Notes: generated from the letters alone by a model not told the origin. DNA of 64,000 nucleotides from an uncultured Planctomycetota bacterium (GCA_903847315.1 CAINDG010000013.1:62001-126000); one strand, 5' to 3'; shown: positions 26,275 through 35,545, numbered from the stretch's first letter. A program made the numbers and translations.

Positions 26275-27294
26275 TTAGAAACCTCCCAATTCAATCTGCT
26301 GTTTTATCCACGGGATAATCTCATCGAGCGACTGGTCCAATGTCGTTTTGCATTCGATATTGAGAATTTTTTCGCTTTTTTCAATCGAAGGAATTCTTTT
26401 CTGAACATCGTATTCAAAAGGCTTATCGCTTACGTATCTGAAAGGCTTGCTGCCGTTTATTTTCTTCCATATTACTTGAGCCAGTTCCATTACGGTAGTT
26501 GAAACAGGAGTCGAAATATTAAAGTCGTCGTTGATTGCCTTTTTATTTTCGATACAGATACGAATACCGGTTGCGAGGTCGCCGGCATAAGTGTAATGAC
26601 GAATCTGGTTGCCTTTGCCGAGGAGATGAAGGGGGTCCTGACCTTTTAATACCTTCTGCACAAGGTCCGGAACAACGTGGCTCATCGCCAGTTTAATATT
26701 GCCGGAAAATATCTCTTTTTCCACCAGCGCTTTTTTCTCTCCTGTGCCTATCGCGTTAAAAGGCCTTATTATAGTGTATGGCAGTTTATATTGCTCGAAA
26801 GCGCCTTTGGCAAAGTATTCACAGGCCAATTTCTGAAAACCGTATGTTGACAGTGGCGGGGGACATTTTAACTGCTCTCCCTCAGGAGTGGGGAAAACCT
26901 GTGTGCTTTCGAATACCATTGAGGAAGACACCACGTTTATTTTTTTCATTTTTTTGTTTTTGAAAGCCCATATTGCCGCGTCGAAGGTCGATGCGAGGAT
27001 TCTTTCGTTTTCCGCAAAAAGGTCGTACGCCAGTTCGTGGAAAAGCGTTATGCCGCCGATAATCGCGGCAAGCCCGACAACCTGGTCGCAGTCAGCTATT
27101 AGTTCTTTCATCAACTTGACATCTTTCGCGTCGCCTTCCACAAAACTGTAGCGGGGATGGTTGTCGTAGCTTTTCACAACTTTGCCGTATTTTGAATAAT
27201 TGTCGATTCCGACAATATCGTATCCATGTTCAAGAAGCTCTTCTACGAGATATCCGCCTATGAATCCTGCCGAACCTGTAACGAGGATTTTCAT
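26275..27294 (-). CDS. NAD-dependent nucleotide-sugar epimerase/dehydratase
   Basis: 339 residues, extended short-chain dehydrogenase fold. The N-terminal NAD motif is GSAGFIGGYLVEEL. A Ser motif (VVSSSMVFE) and the catalytic YGFQKLACE (YxxxK) follow, and IRPFNAIGTGE matches the C-terminal substrate half. It converts an NDP-sugar; the precise sugar cannot be read. It is directly followed by the GT2 gene (coupled) and preceded by the nucleotide-sugar dehydrogenase with no intergenic space, so these three form one operon. Confidence 0.88.
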   Translation of the reverse strand: MKILVTGSAGFIGGYLVEELLEHGYDIVGIDNYSKYGKVVKSYDNHPRYSFVEGDAKDVKLMKELIADCDQVVGLAAIIGGITLFHELAYDLFAENERILASTFDAAIWAFKNKKMKKINVVSSSMVFESTQVFPTPEGEQLKCPPPLSTYGFQKLACEYFAKGAFEQYKLPYTIIRPFNAIGTGEKKALVEKEIFSGNIKLAMSHVVPDLVQKVLKGQDPLHLLGKGNQIRHYTYAGDLATGIRICIENKKAINDDFNISTPVSTTVMELAQVIWKKINGSKPFRYVSDKPFEYDVQKRIPSIEKSEKILNIECKTTLDQSLDEIIPWIKQQIELGGF

Positions 27295-28494
27295 TTAGAA
27301 TACACCTCCAAGGCCGAAGAAATTCCACATATCGACAATCTTTTTTGATTTGAAGTCGAGTTTGAGTTTTTTATATTCCGAGTGCGGCGCTCCGATAATA
27401 ATAATATCAGATTTTTTTATAAGTACATCTGCAGGCACAAGCCTGTCATCTTTTACTAACGGGTCCGAGCAGAGAACCTGTTTTACCTCGATGGTAAGAG
27501 CTTTTTTTAATTTGTACGAGAGGGATTCGCGACAGTCGTCGCTATCGCCCTTGAAGGCCATACCGAGTATGCCGACGGTTTTTGTTTTGAGGTCATTCTT
27601 TTCTTTCAATTTTTGGATGATGAAATTGGGAAGCCCCTCATTTATCAGCATTGCGGAGTGACCGAGGAAGAAATTATTATTTGCAAATGCCGCAAGCTGC
27701 ATAGTATCCTTGAACAAGCAAGGCCCGGCTGCGAAACCGGCCTTTGCAAAACCTTTGGTTCGCGGATAATTATTGGTTACAGCGTCATATATTTTATAGA
27801 AATCCAGATTATTCTGGGTTGCAATCTGATAAAACTGGTTAGAGATGGCAAATTGCAGATATCTCCATACATTTGTGTAGAGTTTTGCCAGCTCGGCCTC
27901 GATGGGTTTCAACGGTATAGTTTGGTTTGTAAGAGACAGGAATAATTTGCTTGCCTCACCGATGGACTCATCATCTAAGGATGCGATTATCTGCGGCAGG
28001 CTCCTAAGCTCCTCCATCGCTTTGCCCTCGGCTATTCTTTCGGGGCAGAAAGAGACACGGGTTTTTTTGCCGTTTTGTCTCAGCAATTCCTGAACTTTTT
28101 CAGTCGTGCCCGGGTAAACAGTGCTTCTTATAATTATGTGCTGGCTGTCGTTCAGCAGAGAGATTATTTCTTCAAAAATTTTTTTAAAAAGAGTAAACTG
28201 CGGATTAAGATGTTCGTCTATCGGTGTTCCTATTGTCAGGATAACAAAATGGCTCTGAGATATTACATTTTTATCAGAGCTGATAAATAAAGTTTTGTTG
28301 ATTGTTTCCTGGAGTGGCTTTTCCGCTCCGACCTCCAAAAAGGGAGTTATGCCTTTTGACACCATATCAATTGCATTCTGGTTTATATCGTAAAGTATTA
28401 CTTTTTTCCCTGTTTTGGCGAATGATATGCCCAGCGGCAAACCGATATGACCAAGGCCTCCGATTACACATATATCGTAAGAAAATTTTTCCAT
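27295..28494 (-). CDS. UDP/GDP-sugar 6-dehydrogenase (WecC-like)
   Basis: About 399 residues, three-domain UDPGDH family. The N-terminal NAD domain starts YDICVIGGLGHIGLPLG. FCPERIAEG and LPQIIASLDD agree with the WecC/TviB branch. Catalytic Cys is in AGPCLFKDTMQLA. The C-terminal domain contains GILGMAFKGDSDDCRES. It oxidises the C6 alcohol of an NDP-sugar, typically UDP-ManNAc or UDP-GlcNAc, to a uronic acid. ATG 28494 (start MEKFSYD) is preferred to the longer frame from 28557, which adds 21 non-conserved basic residues. Confidence 0.9.
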   Translation of the reverse strand: MEKFSYDICVIGGLGHIGLPLGISFAKTGKKVILYDINQNAIDMVSKGITPFLEVGAEKPLQETINKTLFISSDKNVISQSHFVILTIGTPIDEHLNPQFTLFKKIFEEIISLLNDSQHIIIRSTVYPGTTEKVQELLRQNGKKTRVSFCPERIAEGKAMEELRSLPQIIASLDDESIGEASKLFLSLTNQTIPLKPIEAELAKLYTNVWRYLQFAISNQFYQIATQNNLDFYKIYDAVTNNYPRTKGFAKAGFAAGPCLFKDTMQLAAFANNNFFLGHSAMLINEGLPNFIIQKLKEKNDLKTKTVGILGMAFKGDSDDCRESLSYKLKKALTIEVKQVLCSDPLVKDDRLVPADVLIKKSDIIIIGAPHSEYKKLKLDFKSKKIVDMWNFFGLGGVF

Positions 28495-28737
28495 AGGATG
28501 CGGCTTTCTACAAAGATTATTTTTCCATTTTAGGAATTTGTTATTCCTGAAAAACATAATTAAAAGCTATTCTGGACAAAAAGTAAAGGCTAAATTTCCG
28601 GCGTGGAATCTGGAATCGAAAGTTGATATTGTCATAAGTCCTTGCTGTGCAAGTAAATATAAACGAAAACAATCGAGTCTTTACATACTTTTGGACAAAA
28701 GGCCGTAAGTTTCTTTGCGATGATAAATCGTTGTTGT

Positions 28738-30414
28738 CTATTTTACTGATGTGTTGTTTTTATTGAGCTTGAACACGATAAAAGTTTGATCTACCTCCAA
28801 ATATTCACGGCCCGGCAGCCAGCGATATGATTTGATGTGTTCGGACACATCAAATGATTGGGCTATGGAATATTGTTGGGTCAGTAAAAGAGAATCTGTC
28901 TGCTGAATTTGGTCAACCTCTTTTGATCTTAGCACCAGCCAATCGGGACGCAATTCCGCGATTATTTTTGCCCAGTCGTCTGATTGCAATTTTTTCCGGG
29001 CGGCGACTACCTCCGGCGCACATAAGCCGGGATAGTCAAGCATTTTTAATTGTGAGAAAAAGCCGATGTATCCGAGAGGTTCCAGAAAAACAGTATCTGC
29101 GGCAGAAGCCGCGTTTTGCCGCAGCCACAAGCCGATTTTTTTACGATTTCCATCCTCTATCTCCCGCTGCTGGATACGTAATTGATAAGCCGCACATAGC
29201 GTTATCAATAAGGTTATAACCAAAGCGGATGCCACCAATACACGAATAAATCTCATCGAACGCAGGAAGTTTTTATCTTCCTTGTCTTTCAACAAAGACG
29301 TGAGATTCAAGCCCTGCTGTATGGTATTGGCCAGAACAAAAATAGCCAGGATAGTGCAGCCGGGAATATACCATGGGGCGACATATGCGGCGATACAGGA
29401 AAGGTAAAGATTAACAATCATAAAAGCAAACGAAACGGCACGCGCCTGCGGACGGCCGAAGGGAAGACACCAATAAAGTGCGCATATATATGACAAATAT
29501 ACGCTGTAAACAGATACTACATAATGCCATCCGCCAAAAGAGAAATATGTCGGCATAAATGTCATGTCTATGGACATGCCGCCCATAAGTAAATGAAGCG
29601 GAAAGGTAAGAAAAGCTAAAAGTAGGGCACCGGGTCCAACCGAAAGTACGGCAGAGCCATACCCCTTTGCGATAATGGTATGAGGAACTGGAGAGCCGTA
29701 GTATTGCCACGCCCATAAAAACCAGGGTAAATATAAAACGCCCGCGATGATGCCGGCGTATAATAAGATTTTGAACAGCTCTGTCCGGGACTCGGCTATT
29801 GTCCGATGTCCGTTAAACAGCAAAAAGCCGGTAGATAATGCTGCGATATAGATAAAGCCGTCGGGTCTTGTCCACATCAGTCCGGCCCATGCCAATCCTA
29901 ATTTCAGAACCGTCCACCGCGAACGCACCGTAAGAGCGTTAAGTGTAAGGGCAAGGAAAAGCATCATAAGGGCTATTTCCTGGCCATTGATGCTGAAATC
30001 TATAATCTTGGCGTCCATTCCAAACATACCGATTAAAACGGCAGCTGGCAGTAAGGATGAGAAATTTTTCCGGGCGATTTGAAACAGCAAAACCGCCGCT
30101 ATGCCGAGCAGCGAGCAGCACAGGATGCGAAAAAGCCATAAAACAAGTTCGTCTGAGGTATTACCTGTAACGACGATTAGAGCCGCAGGAATCAATACGT
30201 TAAGAGGAGACGTAAAGGCGTGTACTTTTTCTCCTATGGTATATACTAAGCCGTGACCTGTCGCGAGATTTTTACTGACACGGTAGGTGATGTAATAATC
30301 TTCCCATGTGTGATTTGTATATGCGGCGTAAGACAAGGCTATTACAAAAATTCCGGCAAAGATTAACCAGCTTGGTATTCGCTCAAAGCCGGCTTTGTTT
30401 AAACTTAATTCCAT
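28738..30414 (-). CDS. GT-C type membrane glycosyltransferase (AftB-like N-terminus)
   Basis: 558 residues with ten or more spans and a soluble C-terminal domain of ~150 residues. The first periplasmic loop has WEDYYITYRVSKNLATGHG followed by HAFTSPLNVL. Acidic-x-YYITYR then GHGLVY and T-x-PL is the pattern of AftB-like arabinofuranosyltransferases and related polyprenyl-phosphate-sugar-dependent GT-C enzymes. The Glu-Asp pair is the probable catalytic acid site. It should add a sugar on the outer face of the inner membrane. The gene sits alone between two ~180-310 bp spacers within the polysaccharide locus. Confidence 0.65.
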   Translation of the reverse strand: MELSLNKAGFERIPSWLIFAGIFVIALSYAAYTNHTWEDYYITYRVSKNLATGHGLVYTIGEKVHAFTSPLNVLIPAALIVVTGNTSDELVLWLFRILCCSLLGIAAVLLFQIARKNFSSLLPAAVLIGMFGMDAKIIDFSINGQEIALMMLFLALTLNALTVRSRWTVLKLGLAWAGLMWTRPDGFIYIAALSTGFLLFNGHRTIAESRTELFKILLYAGIIAGVLYLPWFLWAWQYYGSPVPHTIIAKGYGSAVLSVGPGALLLAFLTFPLHLLMGGMSIDMTFMPTYFSFGGWHYVVSVYSVYLSYICALYWCLPFGRPQARAVSFAFMIVNLYLSCIAAYVAPWYIPGCTILAIFVLANTIQQGLNLTSLLKDKEDKNFLRSMRFIRVLVASALVITLLITLCAAYQLRIQQREIEDGNRKKIGLWLRQNAASAADTVFLEPLGYIGFFSQLKMLDYPGLCAPEVVAARKKLQSDDWAKIIAELRPDWLVLRSKEVDQIQQTDSLLLTQQYSIAQSFDVSEHIKSYRWLPGREYLEVDQTFIVFKLNKNNTSVK

Positions 30415-30584
30415 AACCTATTTCTCTCATTATAGTTCGGTTAACGCGGCGATTTATACTAAAATCAGGAATTGCTTTAGTCAATAAAAAACTGCGAGCC
30501 CTTTCACCTCATTTGCTCTCTCTTGAGATGGAAAGACTACGTACTGATTAAGCCCTCTGTCTGAGATACGAGTTTCAAATAATC

Positions 30585-30746
30585 CTATGGTAATATTGAG
30601 CGTGTCTTTGTAATAAACTTTTCACGTTTTAACAGTGACAAGAGATGTTTGGTACCAGCATCCGGATAAAACTCACAAACAGTCTCAAGACATCTCTCTC
30701 CACCCCTCATGCCGGTCAGCCGGTCACAAACGAATGCTATTTTCAT
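30585..30746 (-). pseudogene. Truncated 5' end of a family 4 glycosyltransferase gene
   Basis: The frame from ATG 30746 encodes 53 residues. Its first ~30 (MKIAFVCDRLTGMRGGERC, then LETVCEFYPDA) nearly repeat the start of the intact glycosyltransferase at 32593 (MKIVFVCDWLTGMRGGERC, then LEIVCEIYPDA). Beyond that point the similarity stops and the frame runs into unrelated sequence and a stop. The start overlaps the last 23 bp of the methyltransferase gene, so this was once the next cistron of that operon. The rest of the gene is gone, leaving a gene remnant in a 309-bp interval (30415-30723). Confidence 0.8.
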
Positions 30747-31467
30747 TTTTCCCCTTTTCGTGAACAGCCTGACCAATCCAAAAGTTCGTTTCCAATTGAT
30801 GTTGTATTGGGTATTCCAGGAACTGCTGATCATAGTTTTGGACTTTCTCAAGCATCAAGAAAATACTCCAAGACGCGTTAGGAAAGAGTTTAGCTAATGG
30901 TTTAGCAAGAATAGGTGGAAATGGGTAAAAGTTGCTGCCGCCAAATCCACGTAATTGGTAACCACCTGGAAAACACTCGTTTAGAAAATGCATTACATCG
31001 TGTTTGGTAAAACCTCGAATGTGAGCAGAAGCTGTCTTGGTGGAGGACGGTTGACGCCCCAGTAGCAATAAAAGTCGATTGTACAAAGACGCCAGGTTTG
31101 GGACTCCCAAAATCAGTTTCCCGCCTACAGGAAGTACACGCGTAATTTCATGAAATATCCAGAATACTTCTTTGTTGTGCTCCAGTATTCGATTAGCTAT
31201 GACCACATCCATAGTTTCATTACGGAATGGGATATCATCGCGCTCGATGTTAGCGACATATACTTCCGTTCCGAGTGATTTAAGCTTAGTGATGTTTTTA
31301 TCATCTATCTCTACAGCAAAAAGCTTGGCGGTACCATTGACTTGTCTCGCGATCATCAAGTCATTGCCTCCTCCTGCACCAATATCAAGGACACATTTAT
31401 AGGGCATTGACTTTTGTAGATAACGTTTAATAAGATGTCTACCATAGTTCAGAGAACGGTCAATCAT
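30724..31467 (-). CDS. Class I SAM-dependent methyltransferase
   Basis: 247 residues. Motif I is VLDIGAGGGNDL, an acidic residue follows in FAVEIDD, and motif II-like DVVIANRILEH and GGKLILGVPN complete the Rossmann core (about residues 25-140). The C-terminal ~100 residues are variable. It is similar to Methyltransf_11-type enzymes that modify sugars or lipid-linked intermediates. It lies in the polysaccharide locus 26 bp behind a GT2 gene on the same strand, so it probably methylates a glycan. Its 3' end overlaps the remnant of a GT4 gene. Confidence 0.85.
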   Translation of the reverse strand: MIDRSLNYGRHLIKRYLQKSMPYKCVLDIGAGGGNDLMIARQVNGTAKLFAVEIDDKNITKLKSLGTEVYVANIERDDIPFRNETMDVVIANRILEHNKEVFWIFHEITRVLPVGGKLILGVPNLASLYNRLLLLLGRQPSSTKTASAHIRGFTKHDVMHFLNECFPGGYQLRGFGGSNFYPFPPILAKPLAKLFPNASWSIFLMLEKVQNYDQQFLEYPIQHQLETNFWIGQAVHEKGKNENSIRL

Positions 31468-31493
31468 AATCTACTCCAATTTGTAAACAGTTC

Positions 31494-32483
31494 TTAGAAT
31501 TTAGTATTTTGTCTTTTTTCTTTTGCTTTCATGTAACCTTCTTTAATCGAATATATAAAACCTCTCAACGCAGCTAATCTAAACTCTTTGAATGCTTTTG
31601 CAATCTCCAAAAGTAAATGAAGAAATAAAAATGGAGTTAATGCCCAATGAAAATGTTTATAAAAGAAAAAAGCGTTATTAAAAAAGTAATCGTTATACCA
31701 CTCCAGACCTATCTTGTTACGGCTTCCTCCATGGGGAGACACTAAATGGAATACTTCGGCTTCACTCGTATAAATGATTTTATATCCACTCCTTATGATT
31801 CTTACCGACAAATCGCTTTCTTCTCTGTGAGCGTTGCCTCTGAACTCTTTATCAAATAGACCTACTTGTTCCAAGACATCTTTTCTAAAAGATGTGTTAG
31901 CCCCCGCAAAAACCTCAACATATGCAACACCATCTATATTCTGATTAACTATCATGGCTCCTGTTGGCAAAAGCTTACCAATAAATTTGTGATTAATTTT
32001 ATAGTCCTTATATTTGCTGCCTGTTGGGTCCGTAACAATCCCATAAAGAAATCCACAGATGTTTTTTAAAATATCCTTGGTTTTGTGTCCCCCTTGTACA
32101 GATAGTCTATCTACAATTTTGCCTGCCGTTCCGGCTATGCTGTTATCCTTATACATTTTCACATGGTTGTGAATGAACATATTAGAAGGAATAAGTACAT
32201 CATCATCAAGTATTAAAACTATTTCTCCTTTTGCTATGCTTATAGCAGCATTTTTGCTTCGGGTAATGCTAGGGGTATCCAGTAAAATATGCTTAATCCT
32301 GCCCTGTTCTTCCAATCTGTCCAGGAAACTTTTAACTTCCTCAGTATGGTTTGCTGTTTGGTCGCTGATTATAATTTCGAAATTAGGATAATCTTGTTTT
32401 AGTACTTCCATAACGGTTTTACGCAACACTTGTTCGCGCTGGTAAGTAGGAATTATAACCGATACAAAAGGAAACTCACTCAT
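31494..32483 (-). CDS. Family 2 glycosyltransferase
   Basis: 329 residues, GT-A fold. The N-terminus SVIIPTYQRE, the acceptor-side ILDDDVLIP (DxD motif at about residue 94) and a later NAHREESDLSVRI (acidic catalytic region) fit the family. The C-terminal ~60 residues contain one or two amphipathic or hydrophobic stretches that may bind the membrane. It transfers a nucleotide sugar to a lipid-linked intermediate. It is the first gene of the minus-strand run leading to the methyltransferase and is divergent from the GT4 gene across a spacer with an 11-bp inverted repeat. Confidence 0.88.
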   Translation of the reverse strand: MSEFPFVSVIIPTYQREQVLRKTVMEVLKQDYPNFEIIISDQTANHTEEVKSFLDRLEEQGRIKHILLDTPSITRSKNAAISIAKGEIVLILDDDVLIPSNMFIHNHVKMYKDNSIAGTAGKIVDRLSVQGGHKTKDILKNICGFLYGIVTDPTGSKYKDYKINHKFIGKLLPTGAMIVNQNIDGVAYVEVFAGANTSFRKDVLEQVGLFDKEFRGNAHREESDLSVRIIRSGYKIIYTSEAEVFHLVSPHGGSRNKIGLEWYNDYFFNNAFFFYKHFHWALTPFLFLHLLLEIAKAFKEFRLAALRGFIYSIKEGYMKAKEKRQNTKF

Positions 32484-32520
32484 ACAAATCCTTTTATTTT
32501 AACGTCTTGTTAGACAAGCA

Positions 32521-32558
32521 TAATATACTTGGCAAACCGGCTTTCAACAAGTATATTA
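32521..32558. repeat. 11-bp perfect inverted repeat in the divergent GT promoter region
   Basis: TAATATACTTG (32521-32531) and CAAGTATATTA (32548-32558) pair perfectly around a 16-nt loop. A smaller CTTGT-TAG-ACAAG lies just before, at 32506-32518. No T-run follows the arms on either strand, so it is not a classic terminator. It could be an operator or the trace of a rearrangement. Confidence 0.7.
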
Positions 32559-32592
32559 TCCTTTAAGATGAAACTTGTATGATGGTAAACGA

Positions 32593-33714
32593 ATGAAAAT
32601 AGTTTTTGTTTGCGACTGGCTTACTGGAATGCGGGGGGGCGAACGTTGCCTGGAAATAGTTTGTGAAATTTATCCAGATGCTGATATATTTACCTTGGTT
32701 CATCTTCCTGGTTCGGTTTCCAAAACAATCGAATCGCACACAATACACACATCATATATTCAGAAACTTCCCGGCGATATAAATAAATTCAGACAATACC
32801 TGCCGTTATTTTCCCACGCAATTGAGAAATTTGATTTTACCGGCTATGATTGTGTTTTGAGTTTCAGCCATTGCGTCGCGAAAAATGTTAAAGTTCCGAA
32901 AAATATACCGCATATATGTTATTGCCATACGCCGATGCGATATGCATGGCATATGCGAAATGATTATCTTAAGAGTTTAAACTTCATAAAGAGAATACCA
33001 GCCGCTTTTCTGCTTGACTGGCTCAAAAAATATGACAAAAGTACCGCAGCGAGAGTGACTCATTTCATAGCAAACAGCAAAAATGTTCAAAATCGGATTA
33101 AACAGGCTTATAACGCCGATTCGGTCGTAATTTACCCTCCGGTTGATTGCGAACGTTTTGCCGTCTCTGCTCAGGATGATGGTTATTTTCTTGTCGTTTC
33201 CGCACTGGTTCCTTATAAACGCCTGGACATAGCGATTAAAGCTTTTAACGATACAACTCGAAAATTACTGGTCGTAGGAAATGGTCCTGAATTACAGAAG
33301 CTTAAAAATTTGGCTTCAAATAATATATCTTTTGTAGAAAACGCCGGCGATAGAGAAGTTGTCGGTTATATGCAGAGATGTACCGCTTTGATTTTCCCCG
33401 GCGAGGAAGATTTCGGCATTGTGCCTCTGGAAGCCCAGGCCTGCGGCAAGCCCGTTATAGCTTTTGGCAAAGGCGGAGCGCTGGAAACCATAATAGGATT
33501 GAAGGATGGTATAACTAAAGTTGAGGATGCTACAGGAATTTTCTTCAACCAGCAAACTCCGGGGGCATTAAAAGAAGCTGTCTCTTTGTTTGAAAAAGTC
33601 AAGGGCAGGTTTGATGCGCAAAAATGTCGTGCTAATGCCCTTAAGTTTGACCGTCCTCTGTATAAAAAAACTATCCGGGAATACGTCCAAAACGTGATGG
33701 GGGGTTTAACCTAA
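32593..33714 (+). CDS. Family 4 glycosyltransferase (WbaZ-like)
   Basis: About 373 residues, GT-B fold. The N-terminal Gly-rich acceptor loop is GMRGGERC. The C-terminal donor site holds SALVPYKRLD and the EX7E motif in GEEDFGIVPLEAQACG, followed by GKGGALETI. These match mannosyltransferases such as WbaZ. ATG 32593 (MKIVFVCDW) is used instead of TTG 32575. It is one of two plus-strand genes in the locus. A truncated copy of its first 30 codons lies at 30585-30746. Confidence 0.9.
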   Translation: MKIVFVCDWLTGMRGGERCLEIVCEIYPDADIFTLVHLPGSVSKTIESHTIHTSYIQKLPGDINKFRQYLPLFSHAIEKFDFTGYDCVLSFSHCVAKNVKVPKNIPHICYCHTPMRYAWHMRNDYLKSLNFIKRIPAAFLLDWLKKYDKSTAARVTHFIANSKNVQNRIKQAYNADSVVIYPPVDCERFAVSAQDDGYFLVVSALVPYKRLDIAIKAFNDTTRKLLVVGNGPELQKLKNLASNNISFVENAGDREVVGYMQRCTALIFPGEEDFGIVPLEAQACGKPVIAFGKGGALETIIGLKDGITKVEDATGIFFNQQTPGALKEAVSLFEKVKGRFDAQKCRANALKFDRPLYKKTIREYVQNVMGGLT

Positions 33715-33757
33715 AGGCTTTTTCAAAACATTAACATTATATAAGTCTTTGCTAAAT

Positions 33758-33818
33758 AAGAAACTATGAGCCTTAGAGGAGTCGAACCTCCACATCCTTT
33801 CGAACACAAGGTCCTAAG
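33758..33818 (-). repeat. Decayed 3' half of tRNA-Leu (direct repeat, candidate att site)
   Basis: 61 nt align with 46537-46595, the 3' half of tRNA-Leu(TAG) plus 8 nt beyond its 3' end, in the same orientation. 53 of 59 positions are identical, with one 2-nt insertion. The copy holds the anticodon loop (anticodon TAG), variable loop and T-arm (19 identical nt across the T-arm), while the acceptor strand is altered. It has no 5' half, so it is not a tRNA gene. The break in the anticodon loop is a known crossover position for tyrosine integrases. Confidence 0.9.
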
Positions 33819-33980
33819 TTCAGTGTTTTGATGTCATATAGCGATATGAAAGAAAATTAATGCTTGAAAGAGAAGAATTTAGCTGTAAGCTATCGGCTGA
33901 AGGAGCCAAAATAGTCTCTTAGTAAGAGATGTTTTTTGTTCCATTTTCATTAACGACGTATACTCTAAAATTAGGACAAA

Positions 33981-35528
33981 ATGGTAAATAAAACCTCTGA
34001 AGTTGGAAAGTTTGAAGGGACTGTCGGCGGGGAAACCGGTCGATTAGTTGAAAGACAGGATTTTATCCATATAGCAATTTTAGTGACAATTGCTCTTGTG
34101 ATTGGTGCGTACTTAATTGCCACTACAGTTTTGATTTCAAAAGACGGCACATTGTACATCGAATGTGCAAAGCAAATCGTGAATAATCCTGTTGAAGCTG
34201 TGCGCAGCATGCCAGTATGCCCCGGATACCCGTTTCTTATTTATCTCATGCACAAAATGACGGGATTATTTAACAATACAGAATCAATACAAGGATGGAT
34301 TATTTCAGCTCAGGCTGTTTCGCTTTTGAGTAAAGTAATTGCCTCTGTGATGTTATATTTTGTGGGAAGTTATTTTGCAGGCCGCAAAGCCGCGTTCTGG
34401 GGCGTTCTTATATTGAGCATTCTGCCGGACTCGGCTGAATACGGCAGTGATGCACTGACCGAATGGCCGCACATCATGTTTTTGGCAACTGGCTTTTTGC
34501 TGTTGTTATTAGGGGCACAATACCGCAAGGGCTGGATGTTCGGTCTGGCGGGAATAGCGGCGGGATTGGGATATTTAGTCCGCTCCGAAGGCTGCCAATT
34601 GGTTTTATACGGCGGCGTGTGGCTGTTATTTAACCTTATCAGGCCGGAGGGTAAAATGAAAAGAACCAAAGCGGTGAGAGCTTTGATTTTGCTCGCGGCA
34701 GGTTTTGCTGTTGTCGCTGCCCCATATATGAAGCTCAAAGGATGTGTGTTTCCCAAACAGAACCTGTTTCAACTTCCTGCGATGTTGAGCGTAAATGATA
34801 ATACCGATTCTGTCGGCGGCACGAATATGTGCGTAGCAGGAATATACACAAGCAAAACTATGGGGGACAAAACTCTGACAAAAAATATCTGCGAGACGTT
34901 GATGTATTATTTTGTCCCGGGCTTGCTGATAGGCTGCTGGTATTATTTCCGAAAGCAATCAAAGACGTTGGAGCAAGCATTTTTTGCTGCAGCATTTATT
35001 ATCCTTAATATTGTAATGTTATCGTGGCAGGTGTCTTGTCGGCATTTTCTTAGCAGGAGACACACATTGGTTCTGGTTGCATTTACCATTTTTTACATAC
35101 CGGTTGGCTTGCATATAATCGCCAGTTGGCTAAGTAGGAGAACTTCCAAGAGTGATTTGACTATAGAAGAAAATATACGACGCTGGTTTTTTATTTTACT
35201 AATAGTTGGAATGGCAATTTGCCTGCCGAAGCTGTTTAGACTTACCGGCACGCAGAAATATAGTTATAGAGATGCTTCGATGTGGCTTGCTAAAAATACC
35301 GCTCCGACAGATTTGATAGCAGTGCAGGACAAGAGGATAACTTTTTATGCCCAGCGGGAAGGTTTGGAGTATAGTGAGAAGATTCCTGAGCAGGCCGATT
35401 ATATTGTGAAAATTATTAAAAGTGCGGATGAAAAGCCGGAGATTGGCAAAAATACTGAAGAAAAATATTCGACATGGGTGGATAAAAAGGAGAACAGTAA
35501 ATTAGTGATTTACAAGGTTATTCGCTGA
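33981..35528 (+). CDS. GT39/PMT-like membrane glycosyltransferase
   Basis: 515 residues with about ten spans and a soluble C-terminal domain of ~110 residues. The first periplasmic loop contains ISKDGTLYIECAKQI, then VCPGYPFLIYL. D-G-x-x-Y-I-x-x-A followed by an H/CPGYP motif is typical of ArnT/PMT-type transferases that use polyprenyl-phosphate sugars. The Asp is the likely catalytic base. TAGGACAAA before ATG 33981 provides a binding site. It is the first gene inside the tRNA-Leu repeat and the only plus-strand gene there. Confidence 0.75.
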   Translation: MVNKTSEVGKFEGTVGGETGRLVERQDFIHIAILVTIALVIGAYLIATTVLISKDGTLYIECAKQIVNNPVEAVRSMPVCPGYPFLIYLMHKMTGLFNNTESIQGWIISAQAVSLLSKVIASVMLYFVGSYFAGRKAAFWGVLILSILPDSAEYGSDALTEWPHIMFLATGFLLLLLGAQYRKGWMFGLAGIAAGLGYLVRSEGCQLVLYGGVWLLFNLIRPEGKMKRTKAVRALILLAAGFAVVAAPYMKLKGCVFPKQNLFQLPAMLSVNDNTDSVGGTNMCVAGIYTSKTMGDKTLTKNICETLMYYFVPGLLIGCWYYFRKQSKTLEQAFFAAAFIILNIVMLSWQVSCRHFLSRRHTLVLVAFTIFYIPVGLHIIASWLSRRTSKSDLTIEENIRRWFFILLIVGMAICLPKLFRLTGTQKYSYRDASMWLAKNTAPTDLIAVQDKRITFYAQREGLEYSEKIPEQADYIVKIIKSADEKPEIGKNTEEKYSTWVDKKENSKLVIYKVIR

Positions 35529-35545
35529 TAGCAGGGCTGCAGCCG

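Noticed and set aside
30489..30499. 11-nt exact match to the tRNA-Leu 3' end and flank (AAACTGCGAGC)
   Set aside because: Suggestive because it lies beside the truncated GT4 remnant, but no T-arm or other tRNA sequence follows and 11 nt could be chance.
33758..33818. Functional second tRNA-Leu
   Set aside because: Only the 3' half is present, the acceptor strand is altered and no D-arm or 5' half exists upstream, so it cannot fold as a tRNA.
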